Part shown: in pieces, positions 1-6,358 of the stretch
Position numbering within the stretch: the first letter of the stretch is position 1
Layout: every line of letters begins with the position of its first letter
Assembly: GCA_029256365.1 (NCBI GenBank)
Contig: JAQSYB010000112.1
Location: forward strand, 1 to 6,686
DNA length: 6,686 nt
Direction: 5' to 3'
Origin: Clostridia bacterium
GTDB taxonomy: Bacteria > Bacillota > Clostridia > Lutisporales > Lutisporaceae
Program-made: the position numbers and the translations under genes
Notes under the pieces: model-generated
Database searches by the model: none
Told to the model about the DNA's origin: nothing
The model's input: only the letters and a program-made list of their open reading frames with translations

Positions 1-657
1 GTCCTTCACCAGCAAGTTCGGTATAATGCTGGTATATAAGCTGCCCGGTCCCAATATGATCGCATCCGCATTGAGGATTTCTTCAATTGCTTCTGGAAGT
101 GCCCTACAATTTGATGGTTTTATAAATATCTTTTTGATTCTTTGATTCGAGTTTTGCTGCTTAATCGGAATTTGGGATTCACCCTTTATTACAGTTCCAT
201 CCTCAAGCTCCGCAAAAAGAACCACATCCTCTAAGGTGACAGGCAGTACCTTTCCTGTAACAGCCAATACGTTGCTTATTTCTTTTACAGCTTGGTCAAA
301 GCTGCCGCAAATATCATTTAAGGCTGCAATAAAAAGATTGCCAAAGCTCTGCCCCTTTAAATCGCCCTCCTTGAATCGATACTGCATCAGGCTCTCAATA
401 ATTGGCTCTGTATTGGCCAGCGCCACTACACAGTTTCGAATATCTCCAGGAGGAAGCATCCCCATATTTTCTCGCAGCTGTCCAGAGCCACCCCCATCAT
501 CTGCAACCGTGACGATGGCTGTCAAGTTAGATGTAAATCTTTTCAACCCTCTTAATAATACCGAGAGACCAGTTCCTCCGCCAATTGTAACAATTCTTGG
601 ACCCCCGGAATATATGCCCGCCTCATTAAGAAGATTCTTTATAGAATTGTTTCTCAT
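1..657 (-). CDS. yvcK: YvcK/CofD-like gluconeogenesis factor, N-terminal 219 residues (3' end outside window)
   Basis: This is a UDP-sugar-binding regulatory protein of the CofD-like superfamily. In Bacillus and relatives YvcK is needed for growth on gluconeogenic carbon sources and for normal cell-wall synthesis and shape. The frame is open from the ATG at 657 to the window edge. Visible family motifs are the glycine-rich nucleotide loop GGGTGLSVLLRG (residues 26-37), VADDGGGSGQLR (51-62), PPGDIRNC (69-76), SFGNLFIAAL (104-113) and LGPGSLYTS (202-210). Usual length is about 310-450 residues, so between a third and a half of the protein is missing. A stop codon lies in frame about 30 bases upstream of the ATG and no other start falls between, so the start is firm. 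The purine-rich GGGGGTAGGAG just before it would serve as a rather close ribosome binding site. It follows rapZ by 77 bases on the same strand, the usual pairing; whiA often comes next in Firmicutes but lies outside this window. I see no damage in the visible part. Confidence 0.95.
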   Translation of the reverse strand, partial: MRNNSIKNLLNEAGIYSGGPRIVTIGGGTGLSVLLRGLKRFTSNLTAIVTVADDGGGSGQLRENMGMLPPGDIRNCVVALANTEPIIESLMQYRFKEGDLKGQSFGNLFIAALNDICGSFDQAVKEISNVLAVTGKVLPVTLEDVVLFAELEDGTVIKGESQIPIKQQNSNQRIKKIFIKPSNCRALPEAIEEILNADAIILGPGSLYTSIIPNLLVKD

Positions 658-734
658 GCTCCTACCCCCATTGCAGGCTGTCTATTAGCGATTAAGTCAT
701 AATAACATTATATTAATCACTTTCTATCTATATG

Positions 735-1601
735 TTATTGGTGATTGTCCTCTTCTATATCTCTGTGCTCTACAATTACTCTGTGGTTGTTTTCCTTAAG
801 CTTCTGGCTTAACATGTTTACCATAGTTACAGATCGATGTCTTCCCCCCGTACATCCGATTGCAATAACCAGCTGACTTTTCCCTTCCTTGATAAAATTC
901 GGAATAAGGAATTCAACCATTTCTACCAGCTTGTTCATAAACTCAACCGCTTCCGGCCATTGCATGACATAGCTTCTGACTCCCTCATCCATGCCGCTGA
1001 ATTTCTTTAGACTTTCGACATAATAAGGATTGGGTAAAAATCTAACATCAAATACCATATCTGCATCCAAGGGGATTCCATATTTGAAGCCAAAGGAGAC
1101 TACACTAATGTGGATTCCCTCAGACTTACCCCCTTCTACAAATAAATGCTTCATCTCATCCTTCAAGTCTGAAGGCAGCATATTTGTAGTGTCTATGATA
1201 AAGCTTGCCTTTAATTTTATATGCTCCAGCTTTCTGCGTTCTGCCTTAATACCCCTTATAATTCTGCCGTCTACAGCAAGTGGGTGCTGTCTTCTGCTTG
1301 CCTTGAAGCGTTTTATCAATATCTCATCTGAAGCTTCAAGGAATAATATTTCATAATCAAAGCCCGCGTTCTTTAATTCCTCTAGGCTGGCCTGCAGCTT
1401 ATCAAAGAACTTTCCTCCTCTGATATCAATAACCAAAGCAATATTCTCAGTAGAACTTTTGCTTTGGCTCCATAATTCAGCAAACTTTACAATTAATGCA
1501 GGAGGAAGATTGTCCACACAGAAGTATCCAAGGTCTTCCAGATACTTGATAGACAAGCTCTTTCCCGCACCGGAAAGCCCAGTAACGATTAAAAATTTCA
1601 T
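735..1601 (-). CDS. rapZ: RapZ (YvcJ) family P-loop nucleotide-binding protein
   Basis: This is a cytosolic ATP/GTP-binding protein of the RapZ/YvcJ family. E. coli RapZ binds glucosamine-6-phosphate and delivers the small RNA GlmZ to RNase E; Bacillus YvcJ binds and hydrolyses nucleotides, and its physiological role in Firmicutes is less clear. With this start the protein has 288 residues, normal for the family (about 284-295). Motifs are Walker A GLSGAGKS (8-15), the SRRQHPL segment (102-108), FGFKYGIPLDADMVFDVRF (170-188) and, in the C-terminal sensing/RNA-binding domain, GCTGGRHRSV (249-258) and HRDIE (279-283). I chose the ATG at 1601 rather than the one at 1616 because AAGGAGG lies five bases before the former and inside the latter's reading frame, and because family members start just ahead of the FLIVTGLSGAGKS strand. 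It sits 33 bases after the PHP gene and just before yvcK, so the three are probably co-transcribed. Confidence 0.95.
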   Translation of the reverse strand: MKFLIVTGLSGAGKSLSIKYLEDLGYFCVDNLPPALIVKFAELWSQSKSSTENIALVIDIRGGKFFDKLQASLEELKNAGFDYEILFLEASDEILIKRFKASRRQHPLAVDGRIIRGIKAERRKLEHIKLKASFIIDTTNMLPSDLKDEMKHLFVEGGKSEGIHISVVSFGFKYGIPLDADMVFDVRFLPNPYYVESLKKFSGMDEGVRSYVMQWPEAVEFMNKLVEMVEFLIPNFIKEGKSQLVIAIGCTGGRHRSVTMVNMLSQKLKENNHRVIVEHRDIEEDNHQ

Positions 1602-1618
1602 AGAGTCCTCCTTCATAC
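1589..1618 (-). promoter_or_regulatory. ribosome binding site that decides the rapZ start
   Basis: On the minus strand AAGGAGG is followed by ACTCT and the ATG at 1601. This near-perfect Shine-Dalgarno sequence at ideal spacing lies downstream of the ATG at 1616, so it can only serve the inner start. The longer frame would add five residues (MKEDS) not expected in RapZ. Confidence 0.85.
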
Positions 1619-1634
1619 TTGTATGTATTCCATC

Positions 1635-2369
1635 TTATTTTATTGCATTTATTATCTGGCTGCTTTCAAGTCCTGCATCCGAGGCAATCTGAATTCCATT
1701 TCTTAGATTTCCTACATCCTCAGGCTTATGGGCATCACTATTTATGACAAACTTCACTCCATATTTGGCCGCTGCTATGACATGCTCTGCAGTCATAGCA
1801 CTGCTGTGAGAGTTAATCTCAAGTGCAGTACCAGCCTTGGCAGCGATTTGAGCAATATAAGTCGTATCAATTGGTATTCTTGCACCAGGATGGGTAATGA
1901 TATCAATTTTATGTCTTTCAATGGCTTTGCCGATGGCTATGGTGTTTTTCTCTTTTACCTTTTCTGTATGGTAGGAGAAAAACTTATCTAAATAGTTCAA
2001 CCCGTAAATTCCCCATGCATCTTTCAAGCTCTTTGGAATTACCATCATATGATAGCCTACCAGCAATATATCAAGGTATTTTCGAATATCGTCATCCATG
2101 TCGATATCGCCTTCTGTGCTTATGATGTTGCATTCCATTCCCAGCAACACCTTCACACCTTCACAATGCTCATTTATATTGTCGATTTCCCGCCTCATTT
2201 TGGCTATGTTTTTTTTCCTCACCCCAAAGGTCAAATGTCGAATGCCATGATCCGTAATGGCTATTTCGGTAAGTCCTTTTCTCTTGGCCGCCATTACATT
2301 GTCCATTATAGTTCCTTTGCCATGGCTGTATATCGTATGGGTATGATAGTCCGCGAATAATGTAATCAA
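1635..2369 (-). CDS. PHP-domain metal-dependent phosphoesterase, rapZ-linked type
   Basis: This is a PHP-superfamily hydrolase, probably a cytosolic phosphatase using a cluster of divalent metals; its substrate is unknown. With a TTG start it has 244 residues. Likely metal ligands are H9 and H11 (motif HTHT), H16, H41 (ITDHG), E79 (GMEC), H107 (VGYH), H160 (ITHPG), and D212 and H214 (NSDAH), the full set seen in the YcdX branch. Compared with the second PHP protein in this window there is an insertion of about 23 residues between H107 and H160, and the third histidine is one residue closer to the second. I prefer the TTG at 2369 because GAGGTG lies six bases before it; a GTG at 2378 is in frame but is itself part of that Shine-Dalgarno sequence. 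It lies 33 bases upstream of rapZ. The murB - PHP - rapZ - yvcK order, which I recall from many Clostridia, suggests a role in amino-sugar or wall-precursor metabolism, but this is inference. The family call is firm; the function is not. Confidence 0.88.
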   Translation of the reverse strand: MITLFADYHTHTIYSHGKGTIMDNVMAAKRKGLTEIAITDHGIRHLTFGVRKKNIAKMRREIDNINEHCEGVKVLLGMECNIISTEGDIDMDDDIRKYLDILLVGYHMMVIPKSLKDAWGIYGLNYLDKFFSYHTEKVKEKNTIAIGKAIERHKIDIITHPGARIPIDTTYIAQIAAKAGTALEINSHSSAMTAEHVIAAAKYGVKFVINSDAHKPEDVGNLRNGIQIASDAGLESSQIINAIK

Positions 2370-2583
2370 TATATCCACCTCTTCAATATCTGGAAGCCTT
2401 ATGCAGCATCCACTACATTAAATTATATAATACCTTTATTATAACAAGATTTATTGAAAGATATTTTACTGCCCGTTATAATAAAACATTATTTGTCATG
2501 CTACATGATATCACAATCACTGTTTTGCTTTATATTATACACCTTATTGGCAAATATGGATATTTCTAACCCATTGCTCCCAT
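2370..2583 (-). promoter_or_regulatory. AT-rich intergenic region with candidate promoters for PHP-rapZ-yvcK
   Basis: The region contains no convincing gene and separates the murB terminator from the next start codon. Read on the minus strand, the best promoter match is TTGTGA (2511-2516) and AATAAT (2488-2493) with a 17-base spacer. Further perfect TATAAT hexamers occur at 2534-2539, 2438-2443 and 2422-2427, but their -35 positions match poorly. Because a terminator lies just upstream, the three-gene unit needs a promoter here. Which hexamer is used cannot be settled from sequence alone. Confidence 0.45.
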
Positions 2584-2612
2584 AAAAAAATGTGTCATTG
2601 AAATGACACATT
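2584..2612 (-). terminator. intrinsic terminator beginning inside the murB stop codon
   Basis: On the minus strand the last two bases of the murB TAA stop start a perfect 10 bp stem, AATGTGTCAT paired with ATGACACATT, closing on a TTCA loop and followed by a run of T residues. This is the classical form of a rho-independent terminator. The stem is AT-rich, so termination may be incomplete. It separates murB from the PHP-rapZ-yvcK genes. Confidence 0.85.
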
Positions 2613-3516
2613 AAAATTCACCCAGTATCTTAATTTCAGTTTCCATCTTTATTCCAAACTGATTGAAAACTGTGGTCTGTACATGCTTAATCAAATCATA
2701 TACATCCTTGGCAGTTGCTTCGCCCTTGTTGACTACAAAGCCGCAGTGCAGCTCAGATATCTGTGCTCCGCCTAGTTCAACACCTCTAAGTCCTGCATCT
2801 TCGATTAACTTGCCAGCAAAACACCCCGGTGGTCTCTTGAAAGTGCTACCAGCACTTGGTAGGTGCAGAGGCTGTTTTGTCTTTCTCTTGAATGCCAAGT
2901 CAGCCATGATACTGTTAATCTGCTCTGGATCACCCTTTTTGAGCCTTATTTTGCAGCGAACAACTACTAGTCCTCTAGGCTCAACTATACTTTTTCTATA
3001 GTTAAACTCCATCTGGGCATTGGTATACCTTTGCAGTTCAAGATTTTCATCTAGGAATTCAACCCACTCAATTACATCTTTCATTTCGCCGCCATAAGCT
3101 CCTGCATTCATTGCAACAGCACCGCCTAGATAGCCTGGTATGCCGCTGGCAAACTCCAAGCCTGTCAATGTGCTTCTTGCAGCCGCTTTAGATAGTGTAG
3201 AAAGAAGCACTCCACACTCTACAATGATTTCTTCTCCATCAATATCTATTTTGCCAAAGCTTTCGCCTACCTTTATAACAGCGCCGCGAATTCCCTTATC
3301 TCCCACCAATAAATTGGTTCCATTTCCTATGATATAGTATGGAATTTGATTCTGCCTTACATAGCTTAATGCTTTTTTCAACTCTTCCACACTGTCTGGT
3401 TCTATAAATATATCAGCTGGTCCTCCAACCTTGAAGGATGTATGCTGACTCATCATCTCATTCAATCTAATGTTTTTAATACCTGAGCCCTCTATATCAA
3501 TTTTTAAATGTTCCAT
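2611..3516 (-). CDS. murB: UDP-N-acetylenolpyruvoylglucosamine reductase MurB
   Basis: This cytosolic flavoenzyme catalyses the second committed step of peptidoglycan precursor synthesis, reducing UDP-GlcNAc-enolpyruvate to UDP-MurNAc with NADPH and bound FAD. The protein has 301 residues, normal for the shorter Gram-positive (type II) form. FAD-domain motifs are HTSFKVGGPADIF (25-37), IGNGTNLLVGD (63-73) and GLEFASGIPGYLGGAVAMN (119-137). Expected catalytic residues are present: R174 in the YRKS motif, the proton-donor serine S224 in AGSTFKRP (222-229) and E294 near the C-terminus in METEIKI. The ATG at 3516 has AAGGGGGA about seven bases upstream. A 166-base gap with a candidate promoter separates it from the solute-binding protein gene, and an intrinsic terminator overlaps its stop. 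It probably has its own transcript, alone or by read-through from upstream. No anomalies. Confidence 0.97.
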   Translation of the reverse strand: MEHLKIDIEGSGIKNIRLNEMMSQHTSFKVGGPADIFIEPDSVEELKKALSYVRQNQIPYYIIGNGTNLLVGDKGIRGAVIKVGESFGKIDIDGEEIIVECGVLLSTLSKAAARSTLTGLEFASGIPGYLGGAVAMNAGAYGGEMKDVIEWVEFLDENLELQRYTNAQMEFNYRKSIVEPRGLVVVRCKIRLKKGDPEQINSIMADLAFKRKTKQPLHLPSAGSTFKRPPGCFAGKLIEDAGLRGVELGGAQISELHCGFVVNKGEATAKDVYDLIKHVQTTVFNQFGIKMETEIKILGEF

Positions 3517-3682
3517 ATAAAATCCCCCTTAAGGCACTGCACATGCTATATTATTCAACGTAACTTCATAGGTTATACAGCTTAACTTGTTGGTTTGCCC
3601 TTTTTCACTCACAATAACTATTAAGTGCAAAACAAATAGCCGCAAAAACCATTATACAATATTTTTCTTATTTGCACAGTAC
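3517..3682 (-). promoter_or_regulatory. intergenic region upstream of murB with a candidate -10 box
   Basis: Read on the minus strand, a perfect TATAAT sits at 3651-3656. The hexamer 17 bases further upstream is a poor -35 match, so this is only a candidate. A 7-base inverted repeat (GTGCAAA/TTTGCAC at 3625-3631 and 3671-3677) brackets it. The murB Shine-Dalgarno AAGGGGGA lies at the downstream end. I see no clear terminator for the solute-binding protein gene, so read-through into murB is possible. Confidence 0.35.
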
Positions 3683-5014
3683 TTATTCTGTATATTTTTG
3701 CAGCAGCTCCCTTGCATCCTTTAAGGCCTGCTCAGGTGTCAATTCTCCCATAATTGCCGCTTTAATCCTAGACTGCAATATGATGTCTATTTGCTCCCAG
3801 TTTTTGTGCCTTGGTATCGGTTTCAAGAAGCCAAGACTTTGCTTTATCATGGTCATTTCCTTGTCATTTTGGTATAGGTTCTCACCCGTTTTTCGCACGG
3901 GGAAGTATCCATAGTTCTTCAACTCTTCTTGCCCTTCTGCAGCAGTCAATAACCGAATGAATTCTATACACATCTTTCTTTTATTCTCATCTTTTTGCTC
4001 AAACACTGCAAAGGAACATACATTAGAGCCAATGGCATTTGATGACTTTGCACTTCCTGTGGGGTAATTGGCTGTCGCAAACTCTACTGAACCAGTGGAA
4101 AGATTTCTCATGTAGGGTATTGTCCATGAGGGTGCAGCAATTACTGCAGTTTTGCCGTTAATAAAGGAATTCAATACTTCTCCTTGAGTTGCTTCTCCAA
4201 AATTTTCAGGAGTTGCTTTGTATGTATGTTTTAGCTGATAGAGCTTCTGCAAACCCGACAATGCTTGAGGACCGTCATAGACATAGCTGCCATTTCCACT
4301 GTTAATTATCTCTGCTCCATCACTCATCAGTATTCCATAGGTACTATAATCACCGGGCTGCATCAATGCGTTAAAGCCAAATACATCGGGGCCCTTCTTT
4401 CTATTGGTATCATAGGTAAGCTGTTTTGCTGCCTCTGCAAATTGTTCATAAGTCCAATTGCCATCCTGTGGTATTGGAACATTCTTCTCATTAAAAAGTG
4501 CTGTATTAAGCAGCATTGTATACCCGGTCATCATCCAAGGCAGTCCATACAGTTTTCCCTCATAGCTTGCGCTTTCTAGGGAAGCTGGCAAGAAATCAAC
4601 CTTATCAGTTTCAGTTATATATTCATCTAAGGGCTCTAATAATCCTTCTGACATAAAATAATAATCACTGCCTACAGGCGCTACGTCAGGATATGCCCCT
4701 GTACTAGCAGCGGCCTTTAGCAAGGTATAACCGCCAGCTGGATCCAATTCTTTAAAATCTATGTACACACCCGGATTTTGCTTTTCAAACTGCTTGATTT
4801 TGGCACTAATCCAGGTTAGCCTTGTTCCATTTTGCGTATTGAGCCTTGGATAGTCCCAAACTGTAATGACACCTCTCCAGGTAATCTCATTTTTCATATG
4901 TTCAAAGCTTTTATTATAATCAACTCTATACCTTTGAAGCATGATTGGCCCCACTGCCACAAGGACCAGCATCAAAAGGCATAAAAAAAGAGTAAAGGCT
5001 CTTCTTAGGGTCAT
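3683..5014 (-). CDS. family 1 extracellular solute-binding protein, membrane-anchored, no adjacent ABC permease
   Basis: This is a periplasmic-binding-protein-like fold of the sugar-binding (MalE/UgpB, family 1) class, expected outside the membrane and binding a saccharide or similar ligand. It has 443 residues. Residues 5-27 form a hydrophobic helix after a positively charged start (MTLRR). The only cysteine there (C12) sits mid-helix without a lipobox, so the protein is probably anchored by an uncleaved helix rather than a lipid; alternatively the helix is a cleaved signal. Family features are GVITVWDYPR (48-57), a GAYPDV motif (107-112), the ligand-lobe segment YGLPWMMTGYTMLLN (156-170), the FINGKTAVIAAPSW segment (284-297) and a C-terminal helical end with GELTPEQAL (423-431). 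The ATG at 5014 has AGGAGGG seven bases upstream. It follows the PHP gene by 60 bases, likely in one unit with it and the PspC-domain gene. No permease or ATPase gene is visible, so it either shares a distant transporter or acts as a sensor. The ligand is unknown. Confidence 0.88.
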   Translation of the reverse strand: MTLRRAFTLFLCLLMLVLVAVGPIMLQRYRVDYNKSFEHMKNEITWRGVITVWDYPRLNTQNGTRLTWISAKIKQFEKQNPGVYIDFKELDPAGGYTLLKAAASTGAYPDVAPVGSDYYFMSEGLLEPLDEYITETDKVDFLPASLESASYEGKLYGLPWMMTGYTMLLNTALFNEKNVPIPQDGNWTYEQFAEAAKQLTYDTNRKKGPDVFGFNALMQPGDYSTYGILMSDGAEIINSGNGSYVYDGPQALSGLQKLYQLKHTYKATPENFGEATQGEVLNSFINGKTAVIAAPSWTIPYMRNLSTGSVEFATANYPTGSAKSSNAIGSNVCSFAVFEQKDENKRKMCIEFIRLLTAAEGQEELKNYGYFPVRKTGENLYQNDKEMTMIKQSLGFLKPIPRHKNWEQIDIILQSRIKAAIMGELTPEQALKDARELLQKYTE

Positions 5015-5074
5015 TGATATCCCTCCTGATAAGCTTTTACTCTATATATATTCTTTGTTATCCAAAGTATGATT

Positions 5075-5821
5075 TTATACAACGGGTATTGTCATGCCAT
5101 AGTTTATATTTCTACCCTTTTTATTCAGAAAATCCACCAGCTTTTGTGGATGGGAGCTTATTACAAGCTCTTCAGGAATCCCCACATCCTCAAACAAACT
5201 GAGTACTTTGTCTAGCTTGCCCACATGAAAGCATATATGAGAATCACTTCCCGTTGTGAGCAGTGCACCCTTTTTTTTCGCTTCCAATACGATATCTCTG
5301 CAGTTTCCCTCACTGCCTTTTCTGGCATTGCCAAAGGAGCTGTTGTTTATCTCAATTAATGTACCAGTTTCTATTGCGCAAGCCACTATCTGCTCGATAT
5401 TGATAGGAAATTGTGGATTGCCTGGATGTGCTATGATGTCAACCCAAGGATTTTTCATTGCCCCTATGACTGCACTGGTATTTTCCTCTACACTGCCAGG
5501 TGCCAGACACCCATCATGAAAGCCTGCAATTACCAGTTCTAGTTTGCTTAAAAACTTTTCTGGCATATCCAAGCCACCATCATAATCCATCATATTGGCC
5601 TCAACACCCTTTAGAATCCTTACCCCGCTAATATACTCAGGCAGTACCCTTAAATTGCCAAAATGATAGATATGAGGAGCTCCAGGTAAGGAAGGTCCAT
5701 GATCTGTCATACCAATTATTTTCATTCCTATTTGACTTGCGTAGTCTGCCATTTCCTTTATAGTGCTGTATGCATGACCACTGGCCAGAGTATGGCAGTG
5801 GGTATCAACCAATAATTTCAA
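5075..5821 (-). CDS. YcdX-type PHP-domain metallophosphoesterase
   Basis: This 248-residue hydrolase belongs to the YcdX branch of the PHP superfamily; the E. coli member is a phosphatase with a trinuclear zinc site. All nine expected metal ligands can be placed: H8, H10, H16, H41 (MTDHG), E74 (GVEAN), H102 (AGFHD), H132 (IAHPG), D193 and H195 (GSDSH). Their spacing matches, as I recall it, the E. coli ligands with a constant shift of one residue, so this is almost certainly an active enzyme of that fold. The physiological substrate is not known. The start is a TTG at 5821, preceded by AGGTG at five bases; no ATG gives a better family match, since the DTHCHT motif must lie at the N-terminus. 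It begins 15 bases after the PspC-domain gene ends, consistent with translational coupling, and is followed 60 bases later by the solute-binding protein gene. Confidence 0.93.
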   Translation of the reverse strand: MKLLVDTHCHTLASGHAYSTIKEMADYASQIGMKIIGMTDHGPSLPGAPHIYHFGNLRVLPEYISGVRILKGVEANMMDYDGGLDMPEKFLSKLELVIAGFHDGCLAPGSVEENTSAVIGAMKNPWVDIIAHPGNPQFPINIEQIVACAIETGTLIEINNSSFGNARKGSEGNCRDIVLEAKKKGALLTTGSDSHICFHVGKLDKVLSLFEDVGIPEELVISSHPQKLVDFLNKKGRNINYGMTIPVV

Positions 5822-5836
5822 ATGTACACCTACTTT

Positions 5837-6100
5837 TTACTTATTTTCTTCCTCATGGTTTATTTTATAGTCTGCATTGTCTCTGTTCATGTCATTGTTG
5901 TAGTAGCCTGCAGGTTCTTCAGGAATGATAAACACGGCTATTACATAAGCAACAATACCAGGGAATATCCCGGACATAATTGAAATAAGTACCCATACCA
6001 ATCGAATGATTGTTACGTCTATATCAAAATAATCCTCTAATCCACCACAAACCCCTGATAAAGTTCTTTTTGTTTTTGATCTGTAAAGTCTTTTATTCAT
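5837..6100 (-). CDS. PspC-domain small membrane protein
   Basis: This 87-residue protein consists almost entirely of a PspC domain. It starts with the family's charged LYRSKTKRTLSGVCGGLEDYF stretch (residues 5-25), followed by a hydrophobic membrane region at about 31-59 (one long or two short helices), the conserved IIPEEP (58-63) and a polar acidic tail (64-87). In enterobacteria PspC belongs to the phage-shock envelope-stress system; in Firmicutes such stand-alone proteins are common and mostly uncharacterised, so an envelope-stress role is inference. The ATG at 6100 has a strong GGAGGT about six bases upstream. A TATAAT box lies about 50 bases further upstream. It is the first gene of a probable three-gene unit with the YcdX-type PHP enzyme and the solute-binding protein. 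Confidence 0.92.
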   Translation of the reverse strand: MNKRLYRSKTKRTLSGVCGGLEDYFDIDVTIIRLVWVLISIMSGIFPGIVAYVIAVFIIPEEPAGYYNNDMNRDNADYKINHEEENK

Positions 6101-6148
6101 ATATATACCTCCATAAACTTCTTTTACATTGTCGTTTTGTGTATTTTC

Positions 6149-6177
6149 ATTATATAATACGGACTACTTTAGAAAAA
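6149..6177 (-). promoter_or_regulatory. candidate promoter for the pspC-like/PHP/solute-binding unit
   Basis: On the minus strand a perfect TATAAT lies at 6149-6154, about 50 bases before the PspC-domain start. The hexamer 17 bases upstream (TTTTTC at 6172-6177) matches the housekeeping -35 poorly. A short imperfect inverted repeat, GACT...AGTC enclosing ACTTT/AAAGT, overlaps the upstream part and might be an operator. Position supports a promoter; the -35 does not. Confidence 0.35.
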
Positions 6178-6296
6178 GTCTTAGGTATCTGAAAAAATAA
6201 TTTTTAGACAAGCAACCTGACAAAATATTCTTATTGAAGCTTTATAAATTAGCTTTGTTAAAGTTCAATGTTGATGCTTATATGAACAATAGAACT

Positions 6297-6358
6297 TGTC
6301 ATTCTGAACGCAGTGAAGAATCTTAAGATCCTTCAGTCGCAACTCCTTCAGGATGACA
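6297..6358. repeat. 62 bp imperfect palindrome of dispersed intergenic repeat type
   Basis: The outer arms are TGTCATTCTGAA (6297-6308) and TTCAGGATGACA (6347-6358), complementary at 11 of 12 positions with the exception forming a G-T pair in RNA. The centre holds a second palindrome, ATCTTAAGAT (6320-6329), flanked by TGAAG and CTTCA arms after one mismatch on each side. I recall very similar motifs with the same wording (GTCATTCTGA...GAAGAATCT...AGGATGACA) scattered between genes in many Clostridia and other bacteria. Such elements lack coding capacity and resemble REP/MITE sequences. Here it lies just downstream of uvrC and would form a long hairpin in read-through RNA. Confidence 0.8.

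Noticed and set aside
236..688. 150-codon open frame on the plus strand
   Set aside because: It lies opposite yvcK, whose minus-strand frame carries clear family motifs. The plus-strand translation is low in recognisable structure and has no good ribosome binding site.
701..739. AATAACAT/ATGTTATT inverted repeat between rapZ and yvcK
   Set aside because: The 8 bp stem is entirely AT-rich with a 23-base loop and no T run, so it is unlikely to be a terminator and probably a by-product of base composition.
1030..2360. Several plus-strand open frames of 77-108 codons
   Set aside because: All are antisense shadows of rapZ and the PHP gene, with no known motifs and no ribosome binding sites of note.
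5015..5074. Possible terminator CTTTG...CAAAG between the YcdX-type gene and the solute-binding protein gene
   Set aside because: The stem is only five pairs and is not followed by a T run, so co-transcription is more likely.
2663..5519. Plus-strand open frames opposite murB, the solute-binding protein and the YcdX-type gene
   Set aside because: They mirror strongly supported minus-strand genes. The frame at 5014-5202 only crosses the 60-base gap and an antisense end.
6010..6192. 60-codon plus-strand frame crossing the PspC-domain start
   Set aside because: Half of it is antisense to the PspC-domain gene and the rest is AT-rich promoter DNA.
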